Positions 1 through 7,214 of a stretch of 13,244 bases of DNA are shown one piece after another. The notes beneath the pieces are model-generated. The model saw only the letters and a program-made list of their open reading frames with translations, was not told where the DNA came from and did no database searches. Within the stretch, counting starts at the first letter, position 1; each line of letters opens with the position of its first letter. A program made the position numbers and the translations under genes. Location: the NCBI GenBank assembly GCA_913058555.1, contig CAJXRJ010000134.1, positions 1-13,244 of the forward strand. Direction: 5' to 3'. Origin of the DNA: an uncultured bacterium (GTDB lineage: Bacteria; Planctomycetota; UBA1135; GCA-002686595).

Positions 1-48
1 TCTACACACTGCATATCGTCGGCAGCGTCAGATGTGTATAAGAGACAG
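1..48 (+). other. Untrimmed Nextera i5 adapter (artificial)
   Basis: This stretch is not genomic. It reads as the tail of the P5 adapter (TCTACAC), the 8-base index ACTGCATA, the Nextera read-1 segment TCGTCGGCAGCGTC and the 19-base Tn5 mosaic end AGATGTGTATAAGAGACAG. Natural sequence begins at 49. In translation it gives peptides such as LSLIHI and MCIRDR, which are known tell-tales of adapter contamination. The other end of the window carries the same elements in inverted orientation. Confidence 0.98.
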
Positions 49-834
49 GTCCGCGCCCAGGGATCCCAACCACAGGTCGATCTCCTTCATCTCGCCGTCC
101 ACGCTCACCCACGAGACCCGCAGCCCGGGCTGGTCCTCGATCATGAGGTCCTCCATGTCGACCCCGGGGGCGAGCTTCACGCACGCGCCATCGAGCTGGC
201 TGCACTGGGCGAGGGTCACGTCGAGCGAGGGGGACCAATCGCCCGGGCGGAGGGACCGAACGCCGTCCCGGCGGCGGTCAGGGTCGAAGAGGCCCAGGAT
301 GGGGCGGCTGTCAGATGGCGACTCGGATCGCAGGGGGCCCCGCAGGGGAAGTCCCTTCGCCGCGTCGGCGACCCCGGCGGCGACCGTGGTTTCGGCCAGG
401 CCCGCGAGGAGGAAATTGCCGGCGGCGCAGCGCGCGGATTCCGCATCCAGGTCGGTGGCGAACACGTTCAGCCCGGCCCGGCCCAGGGCCAACGCGTCCG
501 CACCGATGCCGCAGCAGGCGTCCCAGACCACCGGGGCCTTCCCGGGGCCAACCAGTCGCTGAAACCGGGCGGCGCGTTCGTCAGCCGCGGCGGCGCCGCT
601 CGCTTGTTCGAGGCCCTTCGCGGTGAAGAATGTCAGCCGGCCATCGGGGAAGCGCGGAGCGGCCCGGCGCCCGAGCTCCAGCTGGAGCGACACGAAGCGC
701 GCCACTTCCCGTCCATGCTGTTTCGCCAACCGATCCATCGCCCCGAGGGAGGACCCCCCCGAGGTGAGCTCTTTCCAGCGCTCCCCAAGGTCGGTGCCAG
801 GGCGAAGCAGTGCGCCCCAAGCTTCGGCACTCAT
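49..834 (-). CDS. THUMP-like class I SAM-dependent methyltransferase, C-terminus missing
   Basis: The 262 genuine residues form a class I Rossmann methyltransferase. Seen in the sequence: the SAM-binding motif DACCGIG at residues 105-111, the acid after strand 2 at D128 (ATDLD), DPDRR at 184-188, KLAPG at 220-224, and a segment VSVDGEMKEIDLWLG near the cut. The N-terminal helix LEQASGAAAADERAARF and the DPDRR and K-APG motifs are those of the family annotated as THUMP-like-domain methyltransferases; the natural substrate is not well established, though RNA is suspected from the THUMP-like domain. That C-terminal domain, roughly 130 residues, would lie beyond the fragment end, and residues after D262 are adapter. 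The start at 834 was chosen because its ATG overlaps the upstream gene's TGA as ATGA; an open extension to 1002 is antisense-rich filler without family similarity. It is the last visible gene of the four-gene minus-strand operon. There is no Shine-Dalgarno site, so coupling to the upstream gene is likely. Confidence 0.85.
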
Positions 835-2924
835 CGAAGGGGGAACAGCACGGGCGGCGCTGCGTTCGCAAGGGAGTCGGTCCGCTCGATGCGGTGGTGC
901 AGGAGCCTGCCCTCCAGCCGTGTGACCCGGGCCCCCGACTGGCTCTTGAGCCTTTCCAATGCGCCGCGGTCGATGGTGGCCAGGGTGCTCTGGCGCTTCC
1001 AACGGGGATCGATCACGATCCCTACTAGCGAAGGGCGCAGCTCCTCATCCGCTGCCACATCCAGGGCCGAAATCGCGTTCACGGGCCGGCCTGCGGGGTC
1101 GATGGCGAGGCGCTCCCCGTCCTCGAAGACCACCTCGAGGCAGAAGTCAAAGACCTGGGGCAGCGAGCCCTGGGTGAGCTGCTCCGTTTGACCTGGAGGC
1201 TTGGCGCCTGTGTTTTCCTCCGCGAAGCGCGCGTGGAAGAGGATGAGCTCGCCCCCGTCCGCGGCGTCCGCCCGCCCGACGCGCAATGTCATGGGCCGCT
1301 CAAGCCCACGCCTGCGCAGCAGCAGCAGCGGCCCTCGCTTCTTGCCGTTCGGCTCGAGACCCCCGGTGGTGACGACCAGCTCGTACCCGGCCAAGGTCGT
1401 GCCCACGAAGCGGCGCAGCTCCTCGTCGTCGGTCGGATCCAGGGCAAAGAGGCTGTCGGGGAGGAGGTCCGCCAGCTCGCCCCTCGCGTAGGCCTCGAGG
1501 CCTGTGATCGACGGCAGGATGAAGTCCGGTTCGCTGGCGAGCGCGGCGCGCGTGTCGAAGACGCCTGGCTCCGGCGTCCAGCTGCGGCGCTCTTGCCCGG
1601 GGAGGCTCGCCGTTCGACCGAAGGCATCGATGACCCGAATGCCCGACGTGTGGCCGAGCACTCCGGGCCATGGGCTCAGGATCGAAGCCGTTTCAGGGAG
1701 CCGCGACCCGAGGAACGTACCGATCCCACGCAGGTCAGAGACGAGCTGGATCTCCGAGAACAGCGAAGCGCGCCCGATCACCGCCTGGCGGCCGAAGGGT
1801 GGGGTGGCGGAAGCGGCGAAGGCCTTCTCATGCACCTCTTGGATCTTCAGCGGCCCGAGGTCGCCGGGGAAGCGGCTCGAGAACAGCGAGCCCAGGATCG
1901 CGATCGAAAGCGTGGCCCAAACGAGCCGCTCCATGTTCTTGCGGTAGGTGTCGAGAACGCGGGCCATGCCCTGCTGGATCGCAATGAAGGCGATGGGCAG
2001 CGCCGGCGTGAAGGCGATGTCAAAGGCCGCGGGCCCGCCGCCGCTTCCCACGGTGGCGGTGCACCAGACGAAGGTCAGGAAGAGGCACCGTTGCCCCGTA
2101 CTGGTGAGGCCGCCGCGGAAGAGCCCGACGATGGGGAAGAGAAGGAGCAGCGGGGTCACCGTCGAAAGCACAAAGTCCCGCAGCTGAGCGAGTCCGTGGC
2201 CGGTGCGCTCGCCGTCCCAATGGAGCAGCGTGACGAGGTCGGGCACGAGCGATGCACCCACCGCGTGGGCGATCCAGACCGCGCCCGCGGCGGGCAGGAA
2301 CACGAGCAGGGACGGCCGGCGATCCAGTGGGACCTTCCTGACGTGCCGTGCGAGTGTCTGAAGGCCGAGGAAAGCCGCGCACACGATGCCCTCGGGCCTC
2401 GCGAGCACCAGCAGCACAAGGCTGAATGTCGCCGAGCGCGACCTGCCGTGCTCGAGGGCGACGAACGACATGACGAGGGCGAGCATCGCAATGGGCCATT
2501 CCGTTCCGCTTGCGCCCGCCGCCGCAATCGCGCCGCTCGAGACCAGGAGCAAGGCTGGAATCACGCCGGCGATGCGGTCGGTGTCAAAGCGCGTGGAAAG
2601 GAACACCGTGCCGAGGGCGCAGAGGAGCCCGATCACCTGGACGGCGCGATCGACGTTGAGCGATAGCAATTCGGCGCTTGCCGCGATCCAGACCACCAGC
2701 GGCGAGGGATACGACGCAAGCCCGCCGGTGCCAGTCGCGGCAGGCCCCGGGGACCCGAAGGACCAGAGTGCCTCGCCGCGCTCCGCGAGGTGCGTGCCGA
2801 GTTCAAAGGCCACGTGGGCGCACTCGTACGCATACGTGAACGCACCGATGCCGTCCCGGTGTACGACCAGGACGTGCACCAAGAGCGCCGCCATCGCCAA
2901 CAGTACCGCTGTGATCCGATTCAT
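831..2924 (-). CDS. GT-C-like polytopic membrane protein with large soluble C-terminal domain
   Basis: A 697-residue integral membrane protein. By eye there are about ten or eleven hydrophobic segments within residues 4-350, followed by a soluble region of about 345 residues, probably extracytoplasmic. Several landmarks match bacterial GT-C glycosyltransferases that use polyprenyl-linked sugars: an AF-YAYE-like segment at 28-34 after the first helix, SYPSPLVVW at 71-79 (family pattern YTSPLW), SGTE at 139-142 (family SGxE) and ARPEG at 175-179. The odd feature is that the acidic pair usually just before AF is I26-G27 here, with only D24 nearby, so it may be catalytically altered or a relative without glycosyl transfer activity. 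The start ATG at 2924 overlaps the upstream stop as ATGA and the stop overlaps the next gene the same way. No Shine-Dalgarno site precedes it. A role in envelope glycan or glycolipid assembly is inference; the sugar donor and acceptor cannot be told. Confidence 0.7.
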   Translation of the reverse strand: MNRITAVLLAMAALLVHVLVVHRDGIGAFTYAYECAHVAFELGTHLAERGEALWSFGSPGPAATGTGGLASYPSPLVVWIAASAELLSLNVDRAVQVIGLLCALGTVFLSTRFDTDRIAGVIPALLLVSSGAIAAAGASGTEWPIAMLALVMSFVALEHGRSRSATFSLVLLVLARPEGIVCAAFLGLQTLARHVRKVPLDRRPSLLVFLPAAGAVWIAHAVGASLVPDLVTLLHWDGERTGHGLAQLRDFVLSTVTPLLLLFPIVGLFRGGLTSTGQRCLFLTFVWCTATVGSGGGPAAFDIAFTPALPIAFIAIQQGMARVLDTYRKNMERLVWATLSIAILGSLFSSRFPGDLGPLKIQEVHEKAFAASATPPFGRQAVIGRASLFSEIQLVSDLRGIGTFLGSRLPETASILSPWPGVLGHTSGIRVIDAFGRTASLPGQERRSWTPEPGVFDTRAALASEPDFILPSITGLEAYARGELADLLPDSLFALDPTDDEELRRFVGTTLAGYELVVTTGGLEPNGKKRGPLLLLRRRGLERPMTLRVGRADAADGGELILFHARFAEENTGAKPPGQTEQLTQGSLPQVFDFCLEVVFEDGERLAIDPAGRPVNAISALDVAADEELRPSLVGIVIDPRWKRQSTLATIDRGALERLKSQSGARVTRLEGRLLHHRIERTDSLANAAPPVLFPLR

Positions 2925-4021
2925 CGCGGTGACGAAGGAGTGGTTTGCGCCGGTCGGAGGTCAAAGTCCACCGTCTTGCGCGGCGGGATATCAACGGTGA
3001 ATTCCTGGCGCCGGCGACCGGCGACGAGGCTGACGAGGTATCGGCCGGGGGCCAGATCGCGGACGACGTACTTGCCGGAAGGGCCGCTCTGGACCGCGCG
3101 GAAATCCGATCGCTCGAGGCGCCGCCCGCTGGGGTTTCCCTGGCCTGTGTCGGCGCCCACGTCGCTGCGAATTCGCTCGGCGCGAATCAGTCCGCCGCGC
3201 ACCGTGCCGGGCACGGAGCCCTCGATTTCGTCGTCGTAGACCACGCCGCGCAGGGCGCCCGCGGTGGAGTTCAGCACGAGCGTGGGGACCTCGTCGCCTT
3301 GGACGTGCTCAAACGTCCGGGGGGCACCATCTGCACCCGCCAAGAGGTCCGGGACGGAGCCGCCGCGGTCCTCCGGCGCCAGCAGGATCGTGCGGTAGCG
3401 CCCCACGTGGAGCAGCTTCACGTCGAACGTCCCGTCGCTTTTCACGGCCACGCGCCGGGGGAATCCGCCGTCCCCGTCCCCGGGGGCGGTCGTGGGCTGG
3501 AACAACAGCTCGTACCCCTCGCGCGGACCCTCGTTCTCGTCCGCGGGCGGGCTGAATTCGACCTTGCCCGACAGGTCCGCGAGCTGGATGCCGGGGGGCG
3601 TGGGCGGCGCAGAGATAGGCCGATCCATCACGAAGGGCTTCGGCTCGGCCACCGACGTCGCCTGGACGCCGGCGACTTCGAAGGCCGTCGCCTGAAAACC
3701 CTGGGCCACGATGAGGACCCGGACGTCACCGGCCAGGAGCTCGTCGAGAACAAACCGGCCCTCGGCGTCGGTCCAGGTGAAGTACGGCCGCGTGCCCTGC
3801 TGGATCGAAACGCCGGCGCCATCGAGGGGCGCGCCATCGATCCCCGTCACGACCCCGAAGAGCGTGCGGTCGCCGACCTGGATCTCGGCCGCCGCGAGAG
3901 CCGCCCCGTCAGGGGGCTCCGTGAACGGAAAGTCCACCGGGGGCGAGCTCAGGCTCGAGACCAGCACGACCCCGAGCACCACCCCGAGCGACAGCACGGG
4001 TATCCATCGAAGTAGGGTCAT
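2921..4021 (-). CDS. Membrane-anchored protein with carboxypeptidase-regulatory-like repeats
   Basis: A 366-residue protein with one hydrophobic N-terminal segment (about residues 6-25) after a short basic start, so it is an uncleaved anchor or a signal peptide. The rest looks like three beta-sandwich modules of the carboxypeptidase-D regulatory or transthyretin-like type, at about residues 52-118, 150-215 and 255-356. The first shows the typical pattern G-V-V-T-G-I-D-G-A-P-L, then TDAEGRFVLDEL, then a G-F segment; the last ends SGPSGKYVVRDLAPGRYLV. Such modules usually serve as adhesion, scaffolding or periplasmic binding domains; no catalytic residues are visible. Both ends overlap neighbouring genes by the four bases ATGA, so it is expected to be made together with the HD hydrolase upstream and the GT-C-like protein downstream. 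Its function is not known; a structural partner for the membrane protein is a guess from context. Confidence 0.72.
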   Translation of the reverse strand: MTLLRWIPVLSLGVVLGVVLVSSLSSPPVDFPFTEPPDGAALAAAEIQVGDRTLFGVVTGIDGAPLDGAGVSIQQGTRPYFTWTDAEGRFVLDELLAGDVRVLIVAQGFQATAFEVAGVQATSVAEPKPFVMDRPISAPPTPPGIQLADLSGKVEFSPPADENEGPREGYELLFQPTTAPGDGDGGFPRRVAVKSDGTFDVKLLHVGRYRTILLAPEDRGGSVPDLLAGADGAPRTFEHVQGDEVPTLVLNSTAGALRGVVYDDEIEGSVPGTVRGGLIRAERIRSDVGADTGQGNPSGRRLERSDFRAVQSGPSGKYVVRDLAPGRYLVSLVAGRRRQEFTVDIPPRKTVDFDLRPAQTTPSSPR

Positions 4022-4572
4022 CGGCGCGCCACCAAGGCCCGTTGAAGCCTACGGCACGGGGGGAATTCTTCCATGTCTGCGCCGGCCACAGATCGCCAAA
4101 ACTCCGCCAGTCCTTGGTGTCCCTGGGCTTCGTAGGCGACCAAGCGGACGCCCATTTGGAGCGTATCGCAGGCTTTGACGAAGCGCGCCTCGGGGGTTTT
4201 CCCGGACTGGTACTCCCCATAGGCGGCCTTGGCGGCCTCCGAGAGGGGAGCGATGATCTCCTCGGCGATGCTCGTTTCCATGGCGGCCTTGGCGCCGGCG
4301 GGCAGGTGGCGGCTCGCCGGCTGGGGCAGGTCCCCGGAGATGGCCTCCGGCCCGTCATGCAGAACGGCCATGGCCAGGACCCTCCCGAGGTCGAGGGGGG
4401 GCTCGACCCTGGGCGCCAGGGCCAGGGCCACGTGGGCGACCCCGAGCATGTGCCCCGCCACGGACTCAGGCGCCGGGACCCCCCGCAGGACCCAGCCCGT
4501 CCGGGGCAGTGCGTCGAGGGGCCCCAGGGCCAGGAGCGCTTCGAGAACGGCGTCAGCCTCCGGCTCGGTCAT
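4018..4572 (-). CDS. HD-domain hydrolase of the YfbR/HDDC2 5'-deoxynucleotidase type
   Basis: A 184-residue HD-superfamily phosphohydrolase close to the length of E. coli YfbR (199). Counting from ATG 4572, the metal and substrate positions are present: R24 in the PRTGW segment, ESVAGH with H41, the HD pair H72-D73 followed by E76, GD with D81, and the last metal-binding acid D136 in KACDTLQM. In YfbR such residues bind one divalent metal and hydrolyse deoxynucleoside 5'-monophosphates; whether this relative has that specificity is inference. It is probably cytoplasmic, as no signal peptide is seen. It is the first gene of the operon and its stop overlaps the next start as ATGA. The start is uncertain: a TTG at 4587 lies five bases after AGGCGG, which resembles a ribosome site, and would add five residues (MWDPK). 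The ATG was preferred because it matches the family N-terminus. Confidence 0.82.
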   Translation of the reverse strand: MTEPEADAVLEALLALGPLDALPRTGWVLRGVPAPESVAGHMLGVAHVALALAPRVEPPLDLGRVLAMAVLHDGPEAISGDLPQPASRHLPAGAKAAMETSIAEEIIAPLSEAAKAAYGEYQSGKTPEARFVKACDTLQMGVRLVAYEAQGHQGLAEFWRSVAGADMEEFPPCRRLQRALVARR

Positions 4573-4828
4573 CTTGGGGTCCCACAATCAAGCCGCCTGG
4601 GACGGATCAGCGAAGTCATCAATGGAGGATTAGGCGTCATGGGCCAAGGGTTGGGGGCGCCGGGCCCACCGGGATTCGGGCAAGGCGCCTGGGGAAGCCG
4701 TGGTAGAGCCTTTCCGGAATCATGATCTCGGGTCGGCCCTTCGGGGGCGGCGTCCTTATAATGCTCGGCTCGATCGCGCGTGCCAAAGCCCATCCGGCAT
4801 GGCCCCGCGCGCTCCCGAAAGACCTCCT
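4573..4828. promoter_or_regulatory. Divergent intergenic region between the two operons
   Basis: This 256-base gap separates the leftward HD-hydrolase operon from the rightward aroF operon, so it must hold promoters for both. A perfect TATAAT sits at 4757-4762 on the plus strand, striking in such GC-rich DNA; it would start a transcript near 4769 and give aroF a leader of about 60 bases. No good TTGACA lies 16-18 bases upstream. On the minus strand the same AT-rich patch offers TATAAG (4760-4755), which would leave a leader of about 175 bases. An open frame from GTG 4700 runs in phase into aroF but has no family similarity and overlaps the TATAAT. No riboswitch or attenuator was recognised. 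Confidence 0.5.
4757..4762 (+). promoter_or_regulatory. Perfect TATAAT, putative -10 of the aroF operon
   Basis: The hexamer matches the sigma-70-type -10 consensus exactly and lies 67 bases before the aroF ATG. There is no convincing -35 box (the 17-base position reads CGGCCC) and no extended TG. If used, the start point would be about 4769. It is the best promoter candidate for the plus-strand housekeeping run. Confidence 0.45.
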
Positions 4829-5986
4829 ATGCTCCTCAGGCTCCAGCGTCAAATTGCCCCTGCCGAATGGCAGGCCGTCGAGGCCGTGGCCCGCGATCTA
4901 GGCTACAGCTTCGAATTCCTCGGCGACCGGCGGGATTTGGTCCAGCTGACGCGTGTCGCGGATGCCATCGGCGAGGCAGGGCCCGACCATTTGGCCCGTT
5001 TCGGTGACCTCTCCGGTGTGATCGGGATCTTGGATCCGGGCGACGTCCGGGAGCTCTGGAAAGGGCCGATCGGCGCGGCACCCACGGTGGTTGAGGCCCG
5101 CGGCGCCCGATTCGGTGGCGGGGCGGTGTCGATCATCGCTGGGCCATGTGCCGTCGAGGACGAATCGCGTCTCTTGCAGGTGGCCCAGAGCGTGGCCGCC
5201 CGGGGCGCGACCCTCTTCCGGGGCGGCGCCTACAAGCCGCGCACGTCCCCGTACTCCTTCCAAGGCCTCGGCGCCCCCGGGCTCGAAATGCTCGGCGCGG
5301 TCCGCGAGGTCACCCAGCTCGGGATCATCACCGAGGTGCTCGATCCACGGGACGTGGACGCGGTGGCTCAGATCGCCGACGTCGTCCAGGTGGGCGCCCG
5401 CAGCATGGCCAACTATGCGCTCCTGAAGGAGCTCGGCCAGATCGACCGCCCCGTGCTCCTGAAGCGCGGCTTCGGCGCCACCGTCTCGGAGTTCCTCGGT
5501 GCCGCCGAGTACATCCTCTCCGGCGGCAATGGCCAGGTCATCCTGTGCGAGCGCGGCGTGCGCGGATTCGACAGCGTCACCCGCAACCTGCTCGACGTGG
5601 GGGCCATCGCGCACCTCAAGGGCGCGACGCACCTGCCCGTGGTGGCCGACCCGTCCCATGCGGCGGGCCGCTCTGACCTCGTCCGTGCCCTCGGGCGCGC
5701 GGGGCTCGTGGTGGGCGCCGACGGCCTGATGATCGAGGTCCATCCCGCGCCCGCCGAGGTGCACTCCGACGGCAGCCAGGCCATTGGGCTTGGGGAGTTC
5801 GAGGCCCTTGTGGGGGACGCGAAGGCCCTCTGCGACCTCGACGGACGTACGCTCATCGCCGGGACAGGCCAGAACGGCGCTGCCCCCGCCGCCGACGGGT
5901 CTCCCTCCGGCGCTACTTCAGGCGACGCCTCTTCGGGCGTCGCACCCAACTCCCCCCAACTCTCGACCCTACGAGGCACTGCGTGA
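4829..5986 (+). CDS. aroF: 3-deoxy-7-phosphoheptulonate (DAHP) synthase, type I-beta, with C-terminal tail
   Basis: This enzyme condenses phosphoenolpyruvate with erythrose 4-phosphate, the first step of the shikimate pathway. The 385 residues comprise an N-terminal ferredoxin-like (ACT-type) regulatory domain at about 1-75, a TIM-barrel catalytic domain at about 98-342, and a tail. Seen in the barrel: IAGPC with metal ligand C107, KPRTSPYSFQG at 136-146 for phosphoenolpyruvate, LLKRGF, DPSHAAGR with H277, EVHP with E303 and SDG with D314. This is the arrangement of the Thermotoga-type enzyme, which begins similarly (MIVVLK), and supports the ATG at 4829. ATG 4799 and GTG 4700 are in frame but add unrelated residues. 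In the family the N-terminal domain mediates feedback inhibition by tyrosine or phenylalanine; which one applies here is unknown. The last 42 or so residues are rich in Ala, Gly, Ser and Pro and are not part of the family. The stop overlaps the tpiA GTG start (GTGA). Confidence 0.95.
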   Translation: MLLRLQRQIAPAEWQAVEAVARDLGYSFEFLGDRRDLVQLTRVADAIGEAGPDHLARFGDLSGVIGILDPGDVRELWKGPIGAAPTVVEARGARFGGGAVSIIAGPCAVEDESRLLQVAQSVAARGATLFRGGAYKPRTSPYSFQGLGAPGLEMLGAVREVTQLGIITEVLDPRDVDAVAQIADVVQVGARSMANYALLKELGQIDRPVLLKRGFGATVSEFLGAAEYILSGGNGQVILCERGVRGFDSVTRNLLDVGAIAHLKGATHLPVVADPSHAAGRSDLVRALGRAGLVVGADGLMIEVHPAPAEVHSDGSQAIGLGEFEALVGDAKALCDLDGRTLIAGTGQNGAAPAADGSPSGATSGDASSGVAPNSPQLSTLRGTA

Positions 5987-6732
5987 GGACCCCCTACGTC
6001 GCTGGCAACTGGAAAATGAACCTCGATCGCCGCGCTGCCGGCGAGCTCGCGGCCGCAGTGCGTGACCACGCCGCGGACGGCGTGCACGTGGGTCTTTTCC
6101 CCGCGATGGTGCACCTCGACGAGGTCACACGCATCACGGCTGGCTCCCACGTTCGCGTGGGGGGGCAGAACTGCTCGGATCAGGTGTCGGGTGCTTTCAC
6201 CGGCGAGGTGTCGGCCCCGATGCTCAAGGACATCGGCGCCACGGTCGTGCTGCTCGGCCACTCCGAGCGTCGTCACGTCTACGGCGAGACCGACGCGTTC
6301 ATCTCGAGCAAGGTGCGCCGCGCGCTGGAGGACGGCCTCGACGTCATGCTCTGCGTGGGCGAGACCATCGAACAGCGCAAGGACGGCCAGACGGAGACCG
6401 TCTGCCGAACCCAGCTCGCCGCAGGCCTCGACGGCGTCGAGCGCTCGGCCCTCGAGCGCGTCACCATCGCCTATGAGCCCGTTTGGGCCATCGGCACCGG
6501 CGAAACCGCCTCTCCCGAGCAGGCCGGCGCGGTGCACACGTACCTGCGCGGCATCCTCGCCGGCATGTACGACGACGACGCCGCGGCTGCCATGCGCATC
6601 CTGTACGGCGGCAGCGTCAAGCCTTCGAACGCGAAGGAGCTGATGGCGGTCCCCGACATCGACGGCGCCCTCGTGGGCGGCGCGGCTCTCAAGCCCGAAA
6701 CGTTCCTCCCGATCATCGACGCCGCGCGCTAG
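5983..6732 (+). CDS. tpiA: Triosephosphate isomerase
   Basis: It interconverts dihydroxyacetone phosphate and glyceraldehyde 3-phosphate in glycolysis and gluconeogenesis, in the cytoplasm. The 249 residues match the usual length of about 250. All catalytic parts are visible: N9 and K11 in GNWKMN, H93 in GHSERR, E165 in YEPVWAIGTG (start of the flexible loop), YGGSVKP at 208-214 and LVGGAALK near the end for phosphate binding. The start is a GTG whose last two bases belong to the TGA of aroF, so translation is probably coupled; no better ATG exists before GNWKMN. Next comes a spacer of 116 bases and then secG. The tpiA-secG order is common in bacteria. Confidence 0.97.
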   Translation: MRTPYVAGNWKMNLDRRAAGELAAAVRDHAADGVHVGLFPAMVHLDEVTRITAGSHVRVGGQNCSDQVSGAFTGEVSAPMLKDIGATVVLLGHSERRHVYGETDAFISSKVRRALEDGLDVMLCVGETIEQRKDGQTETVCRTQLAAGLDGVERSALERVTIAYEPVWAIGTGETASPEQAGAVHTYLRGILAGMYDDDAAAAMRILYGGSVKPSNAKELMAVPDIDGALVGGAALKPETFLPIIDAAR

Positions 6733-6848
6733 GCGCTTCGTCACTCGCTTCCAACTCCCCGCTACTGACTGTTCAGCGCCAGACCCCCGGCGCCACCAAG
6801 TCCCAACGGCCGCCCCTGCGGCCACCGGCGCCCCGGCGCCACCTTGCC
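6733..6848 (+). repeat. tpiA-secG spacer with 13-bp direct repeat and a small hairpin
   Basis: The spacer holds CCCCGGCGCCACC twice, at 6785-6797 and 6831-6843; the second copy ends five bases before the secG ATG. Between them lies a perfect six-base inverted repeat, GGCCGC (6808-6813) and GCGGCC (6818-6823), with a four-base loop. No T-run follows, so it is not a standard terminator, and no Shine-Dalgarno site precedes secG. It may be an RNA processing or attenuation element, or simply GC-rich spacer that arose by short duplication. Confidence 0.5.
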
Positions 6849-7175
6849 ATGCAAACCTGGATCGTCCTCCTCTACATTCTGTTCGTCGCCGCGGCGCTCA
6901 TCCTCACCGTTGTCATCCTCCTCCAGGAAGGCAAAGGCGGCGGCTTCGGCGACGCCCTCGGCGCGGCCGGCCAGCAGGCCTTCGGCGTCAAGGCGTCCGG
7001 CGTCCAGCGTTTCACCATGTGGATCGCCATCGCGTTCCTCGGTTCGGCCGTGCTGATTCACGTTCTGAACAACCGCTCCCAAAGCTCGGCCGAAGGCATC
7101 TTCGACGACGCGCCCGATGCGGCCACCGCACCGGTGGACGCAGGTGGAGCGCCTCCCCAGACGCCTCCTAAGTGA
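6849..7175 (+). CDS. secG: Preprotein translocase subunit SecG
   Basis: SecG is the small, non-essential subunit of the SecYEG channel that aids SecA-driven export across the inner membrane. The 108 residues show two membrane segments, at about 4-24 and 55-74, separated by the family loop LLQEGKGGGFGDALG and a short GQQAFGVK segment. Residues 78-108 are an acidic and Pro/Ala-rich tail of the kind often seen on SecG from GC-rich bacteria. The ATG at 6849 is the first that gives the SecG N-terminus; upstream in-frame sequence is the antisense-like spacer and an alternative reading of tpiA. There is no ribosome-binding site. yicC begins 39 bases after the stop, so the two are probably on the same transcript. 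Confidence 0.92.
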   Translation: MQTWIVLLYILFVAAALILTVVILLQEGKGGGFGDALGAAGQQAFGVKASGVQRFTMWIAIAFLGSAVLIHVLNNRSQSSAEGIFDDAPDAATAPVDAGGAPPQTPPK

Positions 7176-7214
7176 TCCGTTGGGCCCCTCGGTTCTTCCC
7201 CGGCGGCCATCCCT

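Noticed and set aside
835..1002. N-terminal extension of the methyltransferase to 1002
   Set aside because: The added residues overlap the GT-C-like gene and show no family resemblance; ATG 834 forms the same ATGA overlap as the other operon junctions.
1317..1330. CAG-like triplet run
   Set aside because: It is a short run of leucine codons (LLLL followed by RRR) read on the minus strand within the GT-C-like gene, not an expandable repeat of note.
1188..2666. Long open frame of 492 codons on the plus strand
   Set aside because: It is antisense to the GT-C-like gene, has charged low-complexity content rich in Arg, Glu and Gln, and matches no family; long antisense frames are expected in GC-rich coding DNA.
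2945..4015. Plus-strand open frame of 356 codons
   Set aside because: It is antisense to the beta-sandwich protein, whose frame is fixed by ATGA overlaps at both ends.
4700..4828. N-terminal extension of DAHP synthase from GTG 4700 or ATG 4799
   Set aside because: The extra residues are not in the family, and the GTG lies upstream of the likely TATAAT promoter element.
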